From NCBI GenBank assembly GCA_030627725.1, contig DAOVSZ010000068.1, forward strand, positions 1 through 10,323: 10,323 bases of DNA, read 5' to 3'. The DNA is from Desulfobulbaceae bacterium (GTDB lineage Bacteria; Desulfobacterota; Desulfobulbia; Desulfobulbales; DAOVSZ01). Numbering within the stretch: position 1 is the stretch's first letter; each line of letters opens with the position of its first letter. Below the pieces are notes generated by a model. The model was not told the origin of the DNA. It saw only the letters and a program-made list of their open reading frames with translations, and did not search any database. Positions 1-6,090 of this stretch are shown in pieces. The position numbers were made by a program, and so were the translations under genes.

Positions 1-188
1 TCATCCGGCTGATCAAGAAGTCCGATCGTATTGAGCAGAGTTGATTTTCCTGAGCCGGATGGCCCCATGATGGCGACATATTCGCCCCTGTCGAAGCGTA
101 AGCTAACGCTCTTTAAACCATGAACGGTTTCATTGCCGACAAGAAAGGTCTTATTTATCTCTTGAAGATGGATGATTGGGTCAGTCAT
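1..188 (-). CDS. ABC transporter ATP-binding protein, MacB/LolD type (partial, N-terminal 62 residues)
   Basis: This is the N-terminal part of an ATPase that powers an inner-membrane ABC exporter; the rest lies beyond position 1. The visible protein opens MTDPIIHLQEINKTF, and a Walker A motif, GPSGSGKST, lies at residues 42-50, followed by LLNTIGLLDQPD. That spacing and the 'GLLD.P' continuation are typical of the MacB/LolD/FtsE-like family. The ATG at 186-188 lies inside the last codons of the upstream membrane-fusion gene, giving an 8-nt ATGACTGA overlap. No good Shine-Dalgarno sequence is visible, so translational coupling is likely. Paired with that gene, it points to a MacAB-like efflux or export system, with the permease expected outside the window. 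The substrate cannot be told. Walker B, signature motif and D-loop are off the window. Confidence 0.93.
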   Translation of the reverse strand, partial: MTDPIIHLQEINKTFLVGNETVHGLKSVSLRFDRGEYVAIMGPSGSGKSTLLNTIGLLDQPD

Positions 189-1335
189 CGCCGATCACAT
201 CCACCTTTGCCAGAGCGCCGTCAATGAGGCCCGGCCGGTCTATGGTCACCACCACGAGATCGCCGGCAGTCAGGCCGGTAAGCACTTCGGTGAATTCCCA
301 GTTTGACAGGCCTTTTGTAATCTCTTTTCTGACCACCTTTTCTTTCGCCGCATGATAAACGAACACGAATTTTCCTTCCACAATCGCCTCGGAAGGCACA
401 CGGATGACATCATGTTTGACCTCTATGATCACTTCAGCGTCAGCGCTGTAACCGGGCAGGAGATCAACCGTCTCTTCAGGATCAACAAACCGGACCTCGA
501 TTTCAACAGTACGGGCCTGTTTTTCGAGATCAAGGACAAAATCGGCTATCCGCTTGACCTCACCCTCGAAAATGCGGTTCCGAAAGGCATCAAGTGTGAT
601 TCTGGCCGGCATTCCCTCCCTGATGAGAGGAGCATCAACCTCATCAATGGGCGCAGAGACATAGAAACAGCTGGTGTCGATCAGGTCAACGGTCGGCAGT
701 GTCTGCACACCGATCGGCGAAGGGGTGACGAATTCGCCAAGTTCACCGTTTAAATCTGCGATGGTGCCGGCAAATGGGGCATACAGCAGGGTACGTTCAA
801 GATTTGCCCGGGCCGCCCGGACACGGTCCTGACTGACCACAACAGATACCCTGGCAGCGCGGCATTCAGCCTTTCTGGTCTTTTCTTCGGTCTGAAGACT
901 ATCTACCTTTTCCTCTGTGGTTGCTCCTACCTTGCTTAAAGAGAGATACCTCTCCATCTGACGAGCGGCAATATCGGCCTGCAGGCAGACCGCGTCCGCC
1001 CTGACAGATGCCGCCTGTGCCTCGCTTTGGGCAAGGGTAAGCTGGGCCATGAGATCCTGGTTCCAGAGAGAAAGAAGGAGATCGCCTTTTTTGACATTCA
1101 TCCCTTCCCGTACAGGCCATTCGGCGATCTGACCGCCGATTGCCGAAGACAGCTGGGCCCGCCGGCACGCCTTTACCGTACCTGCCCGGGTATTGACCGC
1201 AGTGGCCTCAATGGTCCCTCGGTCGACCCTTTTGACATTGACGGAAACAGGTTTCGGTCTCATGTAATAATATGCAGCCGAGGCTACTGCTACCGCACAC
1301 AGAAGAACCAGAAACAATCGTTTTATCCATTTCAT
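181..1335 (-). CDS. HlyD/MacA-family membrane-fusion (periplasmic adaptor) protein
   Basis: A 384-residue periplasmic adaptor that would link an inner-membrane ABC transporter to an outer-membrane channel. Residues 5-25 form one hydrophobic N-terminal membrane segment or signal anchor after MKWIKR. A first biotinyl/lipoyl-like half follows (AIGGQIAEWPVREGMNVKKG, about 66-85). Next comes an alanine-, glutamate- and arginine-rich stretch of about 90 residues that should form the alpha-helical hairpin, then the second lipoyl half (YAPFAGTIADLNGELGEFV), then beta-barrel and membrane-proximal segments ending in VDVIGDD. Length and order fit the MacA/HlyD_D23 families. The partner ATPase overlaps its 3' end by 8 nt. 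It starts just after an intrinsic terminator, so it is likely a separate transcription unit from the cytochrome; only a weak promoter-like TATGAT is visible close to the ATG. Four scattered cysteines have no clear role. Substrate unknown. Confidence 0.92.
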   Translation of the reverse strand: MKWIKRLFLVLLCAVAVASAAYYYMRPKPVSVNVKRVDRGTIEATAVNTRAGTVKACRRAQLSSAIGGQIAEWPVREGMNVKKGDLLLSLWNQDLMAQLTLAQSEAQAASVRADAVCLQADIAARQMERYLSLSKVGATTEEKVDSLQTEEKTRKAECRAARVSVVVSQDRVRAARANLERTLLYAPFAGTIADLNGELGEFVTPSPIGVQTLPTVDLIDTSCFYVSAPIDEVDAPLIREGMPARITLDAFRNRIFEGEVKRIADFVLDLEKQARTVEIEVRFVDPEETVDLLPGYSADAEVIIEVKHDVIRVPSEAIVEGKFVFVYHAAKEKVVRKEITKGLSNWEFTEVLTGLTAGDLVVVTIDRPGLIDGALAKVDVIGDD

Positions 1336-1346
1336 AATCTGAGTCT

Positions 1347-1375
1347 ATCATATCATTAAAGTTACGAAGGCAAAA
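1347..1375 (-). promoter_or_regulatory. Possible promoter for the membrane-fusion/ABC genes (weak)
   Basis: On the minus strand a TATGAT (1347-1352, 5 of 6 matches to TATAAT) lies 11 nt before the ATG, with a poor TTGCCT -35 candidate 15 nt further upstream. The spacing is shorter than the usual 17 nt, and the implied 5' leader would be only a few bases. No Shine-Dalgarno sequence is evident before the ATG. This is a guess, made because the preceding terminator implies that a promoter is needed. Confidence 0.2.
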
Positions 1376-1414
1376 AAAAAGGACCGGCTGGAAATACCAG
1401 CCGGTCCTTTTTTA
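1372..1414 (-). terminator. Intrinsic (rho-independent) terminator after the cytochrome gene
   Basis: A perfect 11-bp GC-rich stem, GGACCGGCTGG pairing with CCAGCCGGTCC (1397-1407 and 1381-1391), closes a 5-nt loop. It is followed on the minus strand by a run of nine T. The plus-strand side also ends in seven T, so the element could work in both directions. It begins about 25 nt after the cytochrome stop codon and separates that gene from the efflux genes. Confidence 0.95.
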
Positions 1415-1432
1415 TATTATAAGTCTACTGAC

Positions 1433-3565
1433 TTATTCCATAGTCATGGCGCTCCAGCTGATCCAGGAAGGATCATGGACGCGCACATCCGGGAATCCCA
1501 GATAACGGAAGATGAAGAATACATCACCGGCAAACTGTGCTGTATTACAGGTTGTCACAACTGTTTTATCAGGTGTGACACCATTCATCTTGAGCAACCA
1601 GAGCAGCTCTTCAGGCGACTTCAGGGCCGCGTTATCCATAAAAAATGTTCCAAGAGGCAGCATAACCGAACCCGGAATCCTGCCGGCTCGATCCGCTGCG
1701 CCATGCATTGCCAGGCCTATTGCCTGCGGGATAATCCTTGTGTCGACAACAACAAAATTCTGGTTGCCGAGATTTTCGGCAACGAATTCATTGTCAGCGA
1801 CAAATTCAGGATGCTCTGTGCCGGCAAACTTCGTTGATCTCCGCTTGGTGACCTCAGTGGTCAGGTGATACCCATGATGCTCCCAGGCCTCCACGCCACC
1901 TTTAAGGAAGGACACTTTTTTCACGCCCGCATATTCAAGGACCCAAAGGAACCAGCCGGCCCATTTGGCATCTTTCGCGTATACAACGACATGGTCGTCG
2001 GCGGAAATGCCTGCCTTGCCCAAGATCTTTGCAATTTCTTCATGCGAGACAAGCTCCTTAGGAGTGTCAGATTCCCAATCCTGGGTCAAACTATTCGCAT
2101 CAAGGGCAATTGCGCCTTTAATATGTCCTTTTGCATACCCGGCCTTGCCTTGGGCATCAATCAGGACCATACCTTTCTTGCCCAGATTATTATGCAGCCA
2201 TTCAGCGTCAACAACCATGTCGGTGCGGACATTGGTTTTCGGAATGTCAATTTTCATAACATTCTTTCTCTTGGTCGGAATCAGACTGTCAGGCACGACA
2301 ACCCTGGCGTTTGCGCCCTTGTCATAATCAAACAGGTCACTCTCGGAAAGGAAGATGTCCCTGTTGCCATGGCAGTTGTTACAGTTTGCGGCCTGCCATG
2401 TCTTGCGCTGGATATTGTGCGGTGATGCCCGCTTCCAGGTCGGGGTCGCATCATAGTTTGTGAAGGCATCCTTGACGTAAAAATCATACAGATTCGGATC
2501 GGTCGGCTCATGACGGACCAGCATGAAGTTGTAGTCCGCGCCCGGAGCACGCTTGTCATAGTTGACGCCGATCTTCAACTCTTCCACTTCCAGTTTGTTC
2601 TGGAAGTATCCGACACCGTTCTCGTCCTTGCCCACATGACAGCTAAAGCAGTTGACATAGGTCTGTGAATGACAGACCTGACACTGGACCTTGCCGATGT
2701 GGATGGCATGATCACGGACGGAACCGTGCTCAAGACCCTCATGGCAGTCTGTACACTTGGCAATCTCTTTCAAATGATACCGGCCGGGAAGTCCCTTAGG
2801 GGCTGCGGCATGCATCTCTTCAGCCTGATGACACGGGATACAATCCATATTTGCCTTGGTGGCATGAACATCACCCTGACCTCGGGTTCCGTAATACTCA
2901 AACCCTACCCTGCTGCCGTGGCATGATGTACATTGGTTGATAGGATCGGTGTTTTTCTGGAACATATGTCCATTGATAAAACCCTTCTTGGCAAATTTGG
3001 GTCGGCTTACATGACAGCCGCCGCAACTTGTATGACAACCGGCGCAATGGTTCTTCCGCGCCCCGTCAATCTTGTCCCACTTGGCCATATCCGAACGGCT
3101 CTTCAGAATGGTCGTGAATGTGGAAAGCGTCGCATGCAGGGAATCCTGGCCGGTCGCGACAATATCCTCATGGCATTCGCCACAGGATTTTTCAACGTTG
3201 TCAATTGAAGGATGTTTCACAAACCCCTTATGGGCTTCCGCTTTATCCGTGGCTGCGGAGTTTCCGTTATGACAATTCTCACATGCAATTTCACCATGCT
3301 CTGTTTCCAGAAAATCTTCTGAGACCAAAACCTTCTCGTGTGGCTCCAACGGAGTCACAGCTCCGCCTCAGCCGGCTCCCGACTGCATTGCCGACTTCAC
3401 GGCCTTAATTTCTGCTGCTGTCTCCTGCAGCATGTCCTCGTCCGTATGACATGTGACACAGCTGCTTGCAGCGCCTGCCGTACCGTTCATACTAAAGAAC
3501 ATGATGCCGACTGCCGCAGCAAGGCTACAGACGCCTTTAATAATCCCTCTTTTTCCTCCGTACAT
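1433..3565 (-). CDS. Selenocysteine-containing 11-haem c-type cytochrome fused to tandem rhodanese domains (TGA read-through)
   Basis: I read this as one 710-residue exported redox protein with an in-frame TGA at 3368-3370 decoded as selenocysteine 66. Residues 1-33 are a Sec signal peptide (KRGIIK, hydrophobic core, AGA-AS cleavage region). CXXCH haem sites start at about residues 36, 95, 128, 174, 181, 212, 242, 271, 295, 306 and 395. Two rhodanese domains follow (about 450-565 and 585-705). The first lacks a cysteine at the expected active-site position (VVVYAKDAK); the second has one, TTCNTAQFAGD, at Cys673. The start ATG follows a perfect AAGGAGG with 6-nt spacing. Downstream of the TGA the frame stays open for 644 codons, and that part alone has no signal peptide, so haem attachment requires translation from the upstream start. 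Selenocysteine lies in GAG-U-GGAVTP. From memory, unverified, Geobacter ExtKL-type cytochromes may be related. The electron acceptor is unknown; sulfur or selenium chemistry is inference. Alternatives: sequencing error or a disrupted gene. Confidence 0.85.
3339..3370 (-). promoter_or_regulatory. Putative bacterial SECIS element next to the in-frame UGA
   Basis: After the UGA (3368-3370) the minus-strand RNA forms a hairpin. The left arm UGUGACUCC (3351-3359) pairs with the right arm GGAGCCACA (3339-3347), giving eight Watson-Crick pairs and one A-C mismatch, around a GUU loop (3348-3350). The loop falls 18-20 nt after the UGA and begins with G followed by U. Known bacterial SECIS elements such as that of E. 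coli fdhF place a GU-containing apical loop at nearly the same distance. A competing 5-bp stem (CGGAG with CUCCG) is possible. SelB binding is inferred from shape and position only. Confidence 0.75.
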
Positions 3566-3571
3566 TGCCTA

Positions 3572-3578
3572 CCTCCTT
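3572..3578 (-). promoter_or_regulatory. Strong ribosome binding site fixing the cytochrome start
   Basis: AAGGAGG on the minus strand lies 6 nt (TAGGCA) before the ATG at 3563-3565. It is the best Shine-Dalgarno match in the window and supports translation starting at the signal peptide, upstream of the in-frame TGA, rather than at the GTG at 3356-3358. Confidence 0.9.
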
Positions 3579-3641
3579 GTGTAAGAATGAATTGTCAATG
3601 CCCTCAATACTACCACAAAGTAATACTTTAACAACTGTATT

Positions 3642-3709
3642 ATTATACCGTCCAATGAATCTTCTTAATTCCAAATAAATAAAATACTTGGCGATTCAAA
3701 AATTTGCAA
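3642..3709 (-). promoter_or_regulatory. Candidate promoter region of the cytochrome gene
   Basis: The 197-bp gap 3566-3762 is very AT-rich and should hold this gene's promoter. Two sigma-70-like candidates can be seen on the minus strand. One is TTGCAA (3704-3709) with 17 nt to TATTTT (3681-3686). The other is a perfect TATAAT (3642-3647) with only a weak AATTAA at -35. Either would give a leader of roughly 70-110 nt. I see no convincing sigma-54 site. The assignment is by motif only. Confidence 0.4.
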
Positions 3710-3712
3710 CAG

Positions 3713-3756
3713 ATCATTCAAAAAAAATGAATTAGTATTCATTTTTTTTGAATGAT
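3713..3756. repeat. Perfect 20-bp inverted repeat with A8/T8 tracts (possible bidirectional terminator)
   Basis: Two 20-nt arms (3713-3732 and 3737-3756) are exact reverse complements around a 4-nt loop, TAGT. Each arm contains an eight-base A or T tract between ATCATTC-like and ATGAAT-like ends. The inner part reads as A8, a 6-bp hairpin (ATGAAT with ATTCAT), then T8 on either strand, a layout resembling a weak bidirectional terminator. It starts 6 nt after the ferredoxin-like gene's stop and lies just upstream of the cytochrome promoter candidates. A dimeric regulator site or the scar of a small mobile repeat is also possible. Confidence 0.7.
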
Positions 3757-3762
3757 ACAATG

Positions 3763-4557
3763 TCACAGGTCCTCTTCTTCTATGATCGTCCTGTGCAATG
3801 GCTTCTCTGGAAAGGAAAACGTACCGATCTCTCTGGCCTTTCGCGCGGTCCGTCGGGCTGCCGTGGAGAGTAGGGCACGCCTTGAGGATGCGATAGGCAT
3901 CTTGTTCGGAGTGCAAACCTTTTTAAGGAGGGAGATATCTTTTTTATTGCCGGTAAAGTAGAGATTCGGACCGATCCCGACTGCTGCGGATTCCAGACGG
4001 GCGACACCTTTTCTGACATACTGTGCGGCTTCTGAAGCAGAATCGTTCAAGTCGCCGAAAATCCTGGCCCCGGTTATGCAGCTCTGAACACACGCCGGCT
4101 CCTCTCCTTCAACTATCTTTTCAATACAGAAGGTACATTTCTGGGCCTTTGGCTCGGGAAGCTTTGTATTCAAAAAACGGGCGCCATACGGACAGGCGGA
4201 CACACAGGTCCCGCAGCCGATACAGCGCCGGCTGTCAATCTGTACAGTGCCGCTGAAGGGATCTTTCCAGGTCGCGGACATTGTGATTGATTTGACCTGT
4301 CCGCTGATTGGGTCCCGCAGCAGGACCTCCTCCGGATCAACGGGACAGGCGTCAACACATGCCGGACGATCACAGTGCATACAATGAGCTGGATAGAAGG
4401 TATGAGAGATTCCAAAAGGGGTTTCGTGAGGGCCGAGGCGTTCTACCCTGCAGCGGGCGTACTCTATCGGAACATCCCATTCCGCTCGACAAGAGACCGC
4501 ACAGGTATGACATCCGACACAACGGTCAAGGTCGATGATCATTGCATATTGTTTCAT
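3763..4557 (-). CDS. Four-cluster [4Fe-4S] ferredoxin-like electron-transfer protein (DmsB/PsrB/NrfC type)
   Basis: A 264-residue iron-sulfur protein of the type that carries electrons between a quinone-linked membrane subunit and a redox partner. Sixteen cysteines fall in four groups: CVGCHTCAVSC (13-23), CMHCDRPACVDACP (59-72), CIGCGTCVSACP (112-123) and CTFC with CVQSC (141-160). This is the usual four [4Fe-4S] arrangement of the DMSO-reductase B-subunit family. The start at 4555-4557 (MKQYAMIIDLDRC) matches family N-termini and has a weak GAGAG sequence before it; an upstream TTG at 4605 would add 16 unconserved residues. It has no Tat or Sec signal, so it should be cytoplasmic unless carried across by a partner. 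The last 60 or so residues form a basic tail ending in EEEDL, longer than in most relatives. No catalytic molybdopterin subunit or NrfD-like membrane subunit is adjacent, which is unusual. The neighbouring cytochrome may act with it, but that is inference. Confidence 0.88.
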   Translation of the reverse strand: MKQYAMIIDLDRCVGCHTCAVSCRAEWDVPIEYARCRVERLGPHETPFGISHTFYPAHCMHCDRPACVDACPVDPEEVLLRDPISGQVKSITMSATWKDPFSGTVQIDSRRCIGCGTCVSACPYGARFLNTKLPEPKAQKCTFCIEKIVEGEEPACVQSCITGARIFGDLNDSASEAAQYVRKGVARLESAAVGIGPNLYFTGNKKDISLLKKVCTPNKMPIASSRRALLSTAARRTARKAREIGTFSFPEKPLHRTIIEEEDL

Positions 4558-4648
4558 ATCAACTCTCTCTGTAACTATTCTGGTGGAGCCAAATAGGTGG
4601 CCCAAGCACCCCCCTGTAACTGCTAAACAGTTACCTCTCTCTTTCTCA
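4558..4648 (-). other. Intergenic leader with a 7-bp inverted repeat and repeated AGTTACAG
   Basis: The 91-nt gap between the prenyltransferase and the ferredoxin-like gene holds an inverted repeat GTAACTG / CAGTTAC (4616-4622 and 4628-4634) with a 5-nt spacer. The octamer AGTTACAG occurs in it and again 44 nt downstream, just before the GAGAG sequence that serves the ferredoxin-like gene. These could be operator half-sites or a short structured leader. There is no poly-T run after the hairpin, so a terminator is unlikely. I see no clear promoter. Confidence 0.35.
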
Positions 4649-5503
4649 TTATGCCGTGACTAATGACAACCAGGTCGCAACAAAGAGGGTGAGGCTTATC
4701 AGGCCGTTCAAGGTGAAAAATGAAAGCTTGATCCGGGAGAGGTCTTTTGGCGTAACCAGGAGATGCTGATAGAAAAGAGCGACGCCGGAAAAAACAAGCC
4801 CGATATAATAAAAATAATTCAACCCGGTCATAATGCCGGTCAGAAAGAACATGAGAAAGGCGATAACGTGGAAGAAGACAGCAAGACGGAAGGCGTTTTT
4901 CCTGCCGAATCGGGCGGGCATTGAATACAGACCGACCTTTCTGTCAAATTCGGCGTCCATACAGGCATAGACCGCATCGAACCCCGCCACCCAGAAGAGG
5001 ACGCCTACAGGAAGGACGTACGGAAAACCAACAAAGCTTCCCTTGACAGCCACATATCCGCCCAGTGGAGAAAAAGCCAAGGCCACACCAAGAACGATAT
5101 GGCAGAACCAGGTGAACCGTTTGGTAAGAGAGTAAAATAACGTCAGCGAAAGGGCAAAGGGACTTAAAAGAAGGGTCAACCGGTTGAGGTTGTAGCAGGC
5201 AAAGAAAAAGAGGAGACCGGCAAGAATGACCATTGCCCAGGCCTCCAGGAGTCTGACCGCGCCTGCGGGAATGGCTCGATCGGCAGTGCGGGGATTCAAG
5301 GCATCGAATTTCCGGTCCACGATCCGGTTAAAACCCATGGCACAGGTCCTGGCCCCGACCATGGCAAGCACGATCCAGCCAAAAACCGGGGCTTCCGGCA
5401 CCCCTCCTTCAGCCAGAAAGGCGCCCAGGAAGGCGAACGGCAGCGCAAAAACCGTATGCTCAAACTTGATCATCTCAAGAAGAATAGAAATCTTCCTAAT
5501 CAT
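4649..5503 (-). CDS. UbiA-family prenyltransferase for menaquinone synthesis (MqnP-like)
   Basis: A 284-residue integral membrane enzyme of the UbiA superfamily, expected to attach the polyprenyl side chain to the aromatic intermediate of the futalosine pathway. The first prenyl-diphosphate/Mg2+ motif is NRIVDRKFD (59-67), followed by NPRTADRAIPAG. The second is DAVYACMDAEFD (176-187). Hydrophobic segments between and after these fit the usual eight to nine helices. I chose the ATG at 5501-5503 (MIRKISILLEMIKFEHTVFA) because it matches family N-termini; an earlier start at 5545 would only add residues read from the G-rich heptamer repeat. That repeat sits directly upstream, and the ribosome-binding GGGGACGGA is its edge. 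It ends the seven-gene mqn cluster. The 4-hydroxybenzoate (UbiA) role is less likely because of the neighbours. Confidence 0.93.
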   Translation of the reverse strand: MIRKISILLEMIKFEHTVFALPFAFLGAFLAEGGVPEAPVFGWIVLAMVGARTCAMGFNRIVDRKFDALNPRTADRAIPAGAVRLLEAWAMVILAGLLFFFACYNLNRLTLLLSPFALSLTLFYSLTKRFTWFCHIVLGVALAFSPLGGYVAVKGSFVGFPYVLPVGVLFWVAGFDAVYACMDAEFDRKVGLYSMPARFGRKNAFRLAVFFHVIAFLMFFLTGIMTGLNYFYYIGLVFSGVALFYQHLLVTPKDLSRIKLSFFTLNGLISLTLFVATWLSLVTA

Positions 5504-5508
5504 TCCGT

Positions 5509-5543
5509 CCCCTAACCCCTGATCCCTAACCCCTGATCCCCCC
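5509..5543. repeat. Five tandem G/C-rich heptamers at the ubiX/ubiA junction
   Basis: On the plus strand five 7-mers follow each other: CCCCTAA, CCCCTGA, TCCCTAA, CCCCTGA, TCCCCCC. On the transcribed minus strand this is G-runs of 6, 4, 3, 4 and 4 separated by ATCA or TTA, which meets the usual G-quadruplex pattern. The repeat encodes the last UbiX residues (GDQGLGIRG), includes its TAG stop and reaches the UbiA ribosome-binding site. A second copy lies at 10111-10145. Confidence 0.9.
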
Positions 5544-6090
5544 ATCGTTTCAGGCCGGGGATATCTATTCCAAGAAGTCCGGCAACCCGGCCTGCATACT
5601 GAGCGGCCATTTCTTCGATTGATTCGGGCTTCAGGTACATTGCCGGCATTGCCGGACAGATAATTGCGCCTGCATCATGCACTTTCAGCATATTGGTCAT
5701 GTGGGTCCTGTTGAACGGGGTTTCCCGTACTGCCAGGAGGAGTTTTTTCTTCTCCTTGAGCATGACGTCAGCTGCCCGGTGAATCAGGTTTACGGACATG
5801 CCGGCGGAAATGGCGGCAAGCGTTCCCATGGTGCAGGGCAGGACCGCCATTGCGTGATAGATACTGGAGCCGCTGGCCATGGGCGCGGTAAAGTCCCCTG
5901 CGGCAAACCACTTCGAGATGCCGGCAAGATCTTCGGGCGCCATGCCTGTTTCCAGTTCGAGCACCTTTTTGCCTGCGTCCGAGATAATTCCATGGACCTC
6001 CACATCCGTTTTTTGCAGAAGTTTCAAAAACTGCACTGCATACAAGGTGCCGCTCGCGCCGGTAATTGCCAGGATTATTTTCTTTTTCAT
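5512..6090 (-). CDS. ubiX: UbiX-type flavin prenyltransferase
   Basis: A 192-residue flavoprotein that prenylates FMN to make prenyl-FMN, the cofactor of UbiD-type decarboxylases; in futalosine-pathway clusters it supports the late decarboxylation step. Family signatures are clear: GASGT (11-15), SDAGKKVL (38-44), MASGSSIYHAMAVLPCTMGTL (71-91), NLIHRAADVMLKEKKKL (101-117) and RETPFNRTHMTNM (122-134). Its ATG overlaps the TGA of the upstream methyltransferase by 4 nt (ATGA), so the two should be translationally coupled. The C-terminal residues after LKRW (GDQGLGIRG) are read from a tandem heptamer repeat and are probably not conserved. The matching UbiD-like decarboxylase is not in the window. 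Confidence 0.95.
   Translation of the reverse strand: MKKKIILAITGASGTLYAVQFLKLLQKTDVEVHGIISDAGKKVLELETGMAPEDLAGISKWFAAGDFTAPMASGSSIYHAMAVLPCTMGTLAAISAGMSVNLIHRAADVMLKEKKKLLLAVRETPFNRTHMTNMLKVHDAGAIICPAMPAMYLKPESIEEMAAQYAGRVAGLLGIDIPGLKRWGDQGLGIRG

Noticed and set aside
1865..2425. A 186-codon open frame on the plus strand inside the cytochrome-rhodanese gene
   Set aside because: No recognisable domain or ribosome-binding site; it lies opposite well-conserved rhodanese and haem coding sequence.
1433..3358. A separate 641-residue cytochrome gene starting at GTG 3356-3358
   Set aside because: It has no signal peptide and no good ribosome-binding site, and is in the same frame as the signal-peptide segment across a single TGA with a SECIS-like hairpin; one read-through gene explains the data better.
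3368..3565. A stand-alone 65-residue monohaem cytochrome
   Set aside because: It ends abruptly in a flexible Gly/Ala stretch and continues in frame into ten more haem motifs, so it is taken as the N-terminus of the larger protein.
3593..3598. A perfect TTGACA (-35 box) upstream of the cytochrome
   Set aside because: No -10-like sequence lies 15-19 nt downstream; that position holds the Shine-Dalgarno sequence.
4558..4605. TTG start that would add 16 residues to the ferredoxin-like protein
   Set aside because: The added residues are unlike family N-termini, and the ATG at 4557 sits right before the conserved first cluster motif.
5509..5543. Heptamer arrays as a CRISPR or telomere-like element
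   Set aside because: Units are 7 nt with no spacers, so not CRISPR; resemblance to TTAGGG telomere repeats is only a product of G-rich short units in a bacterial operon.
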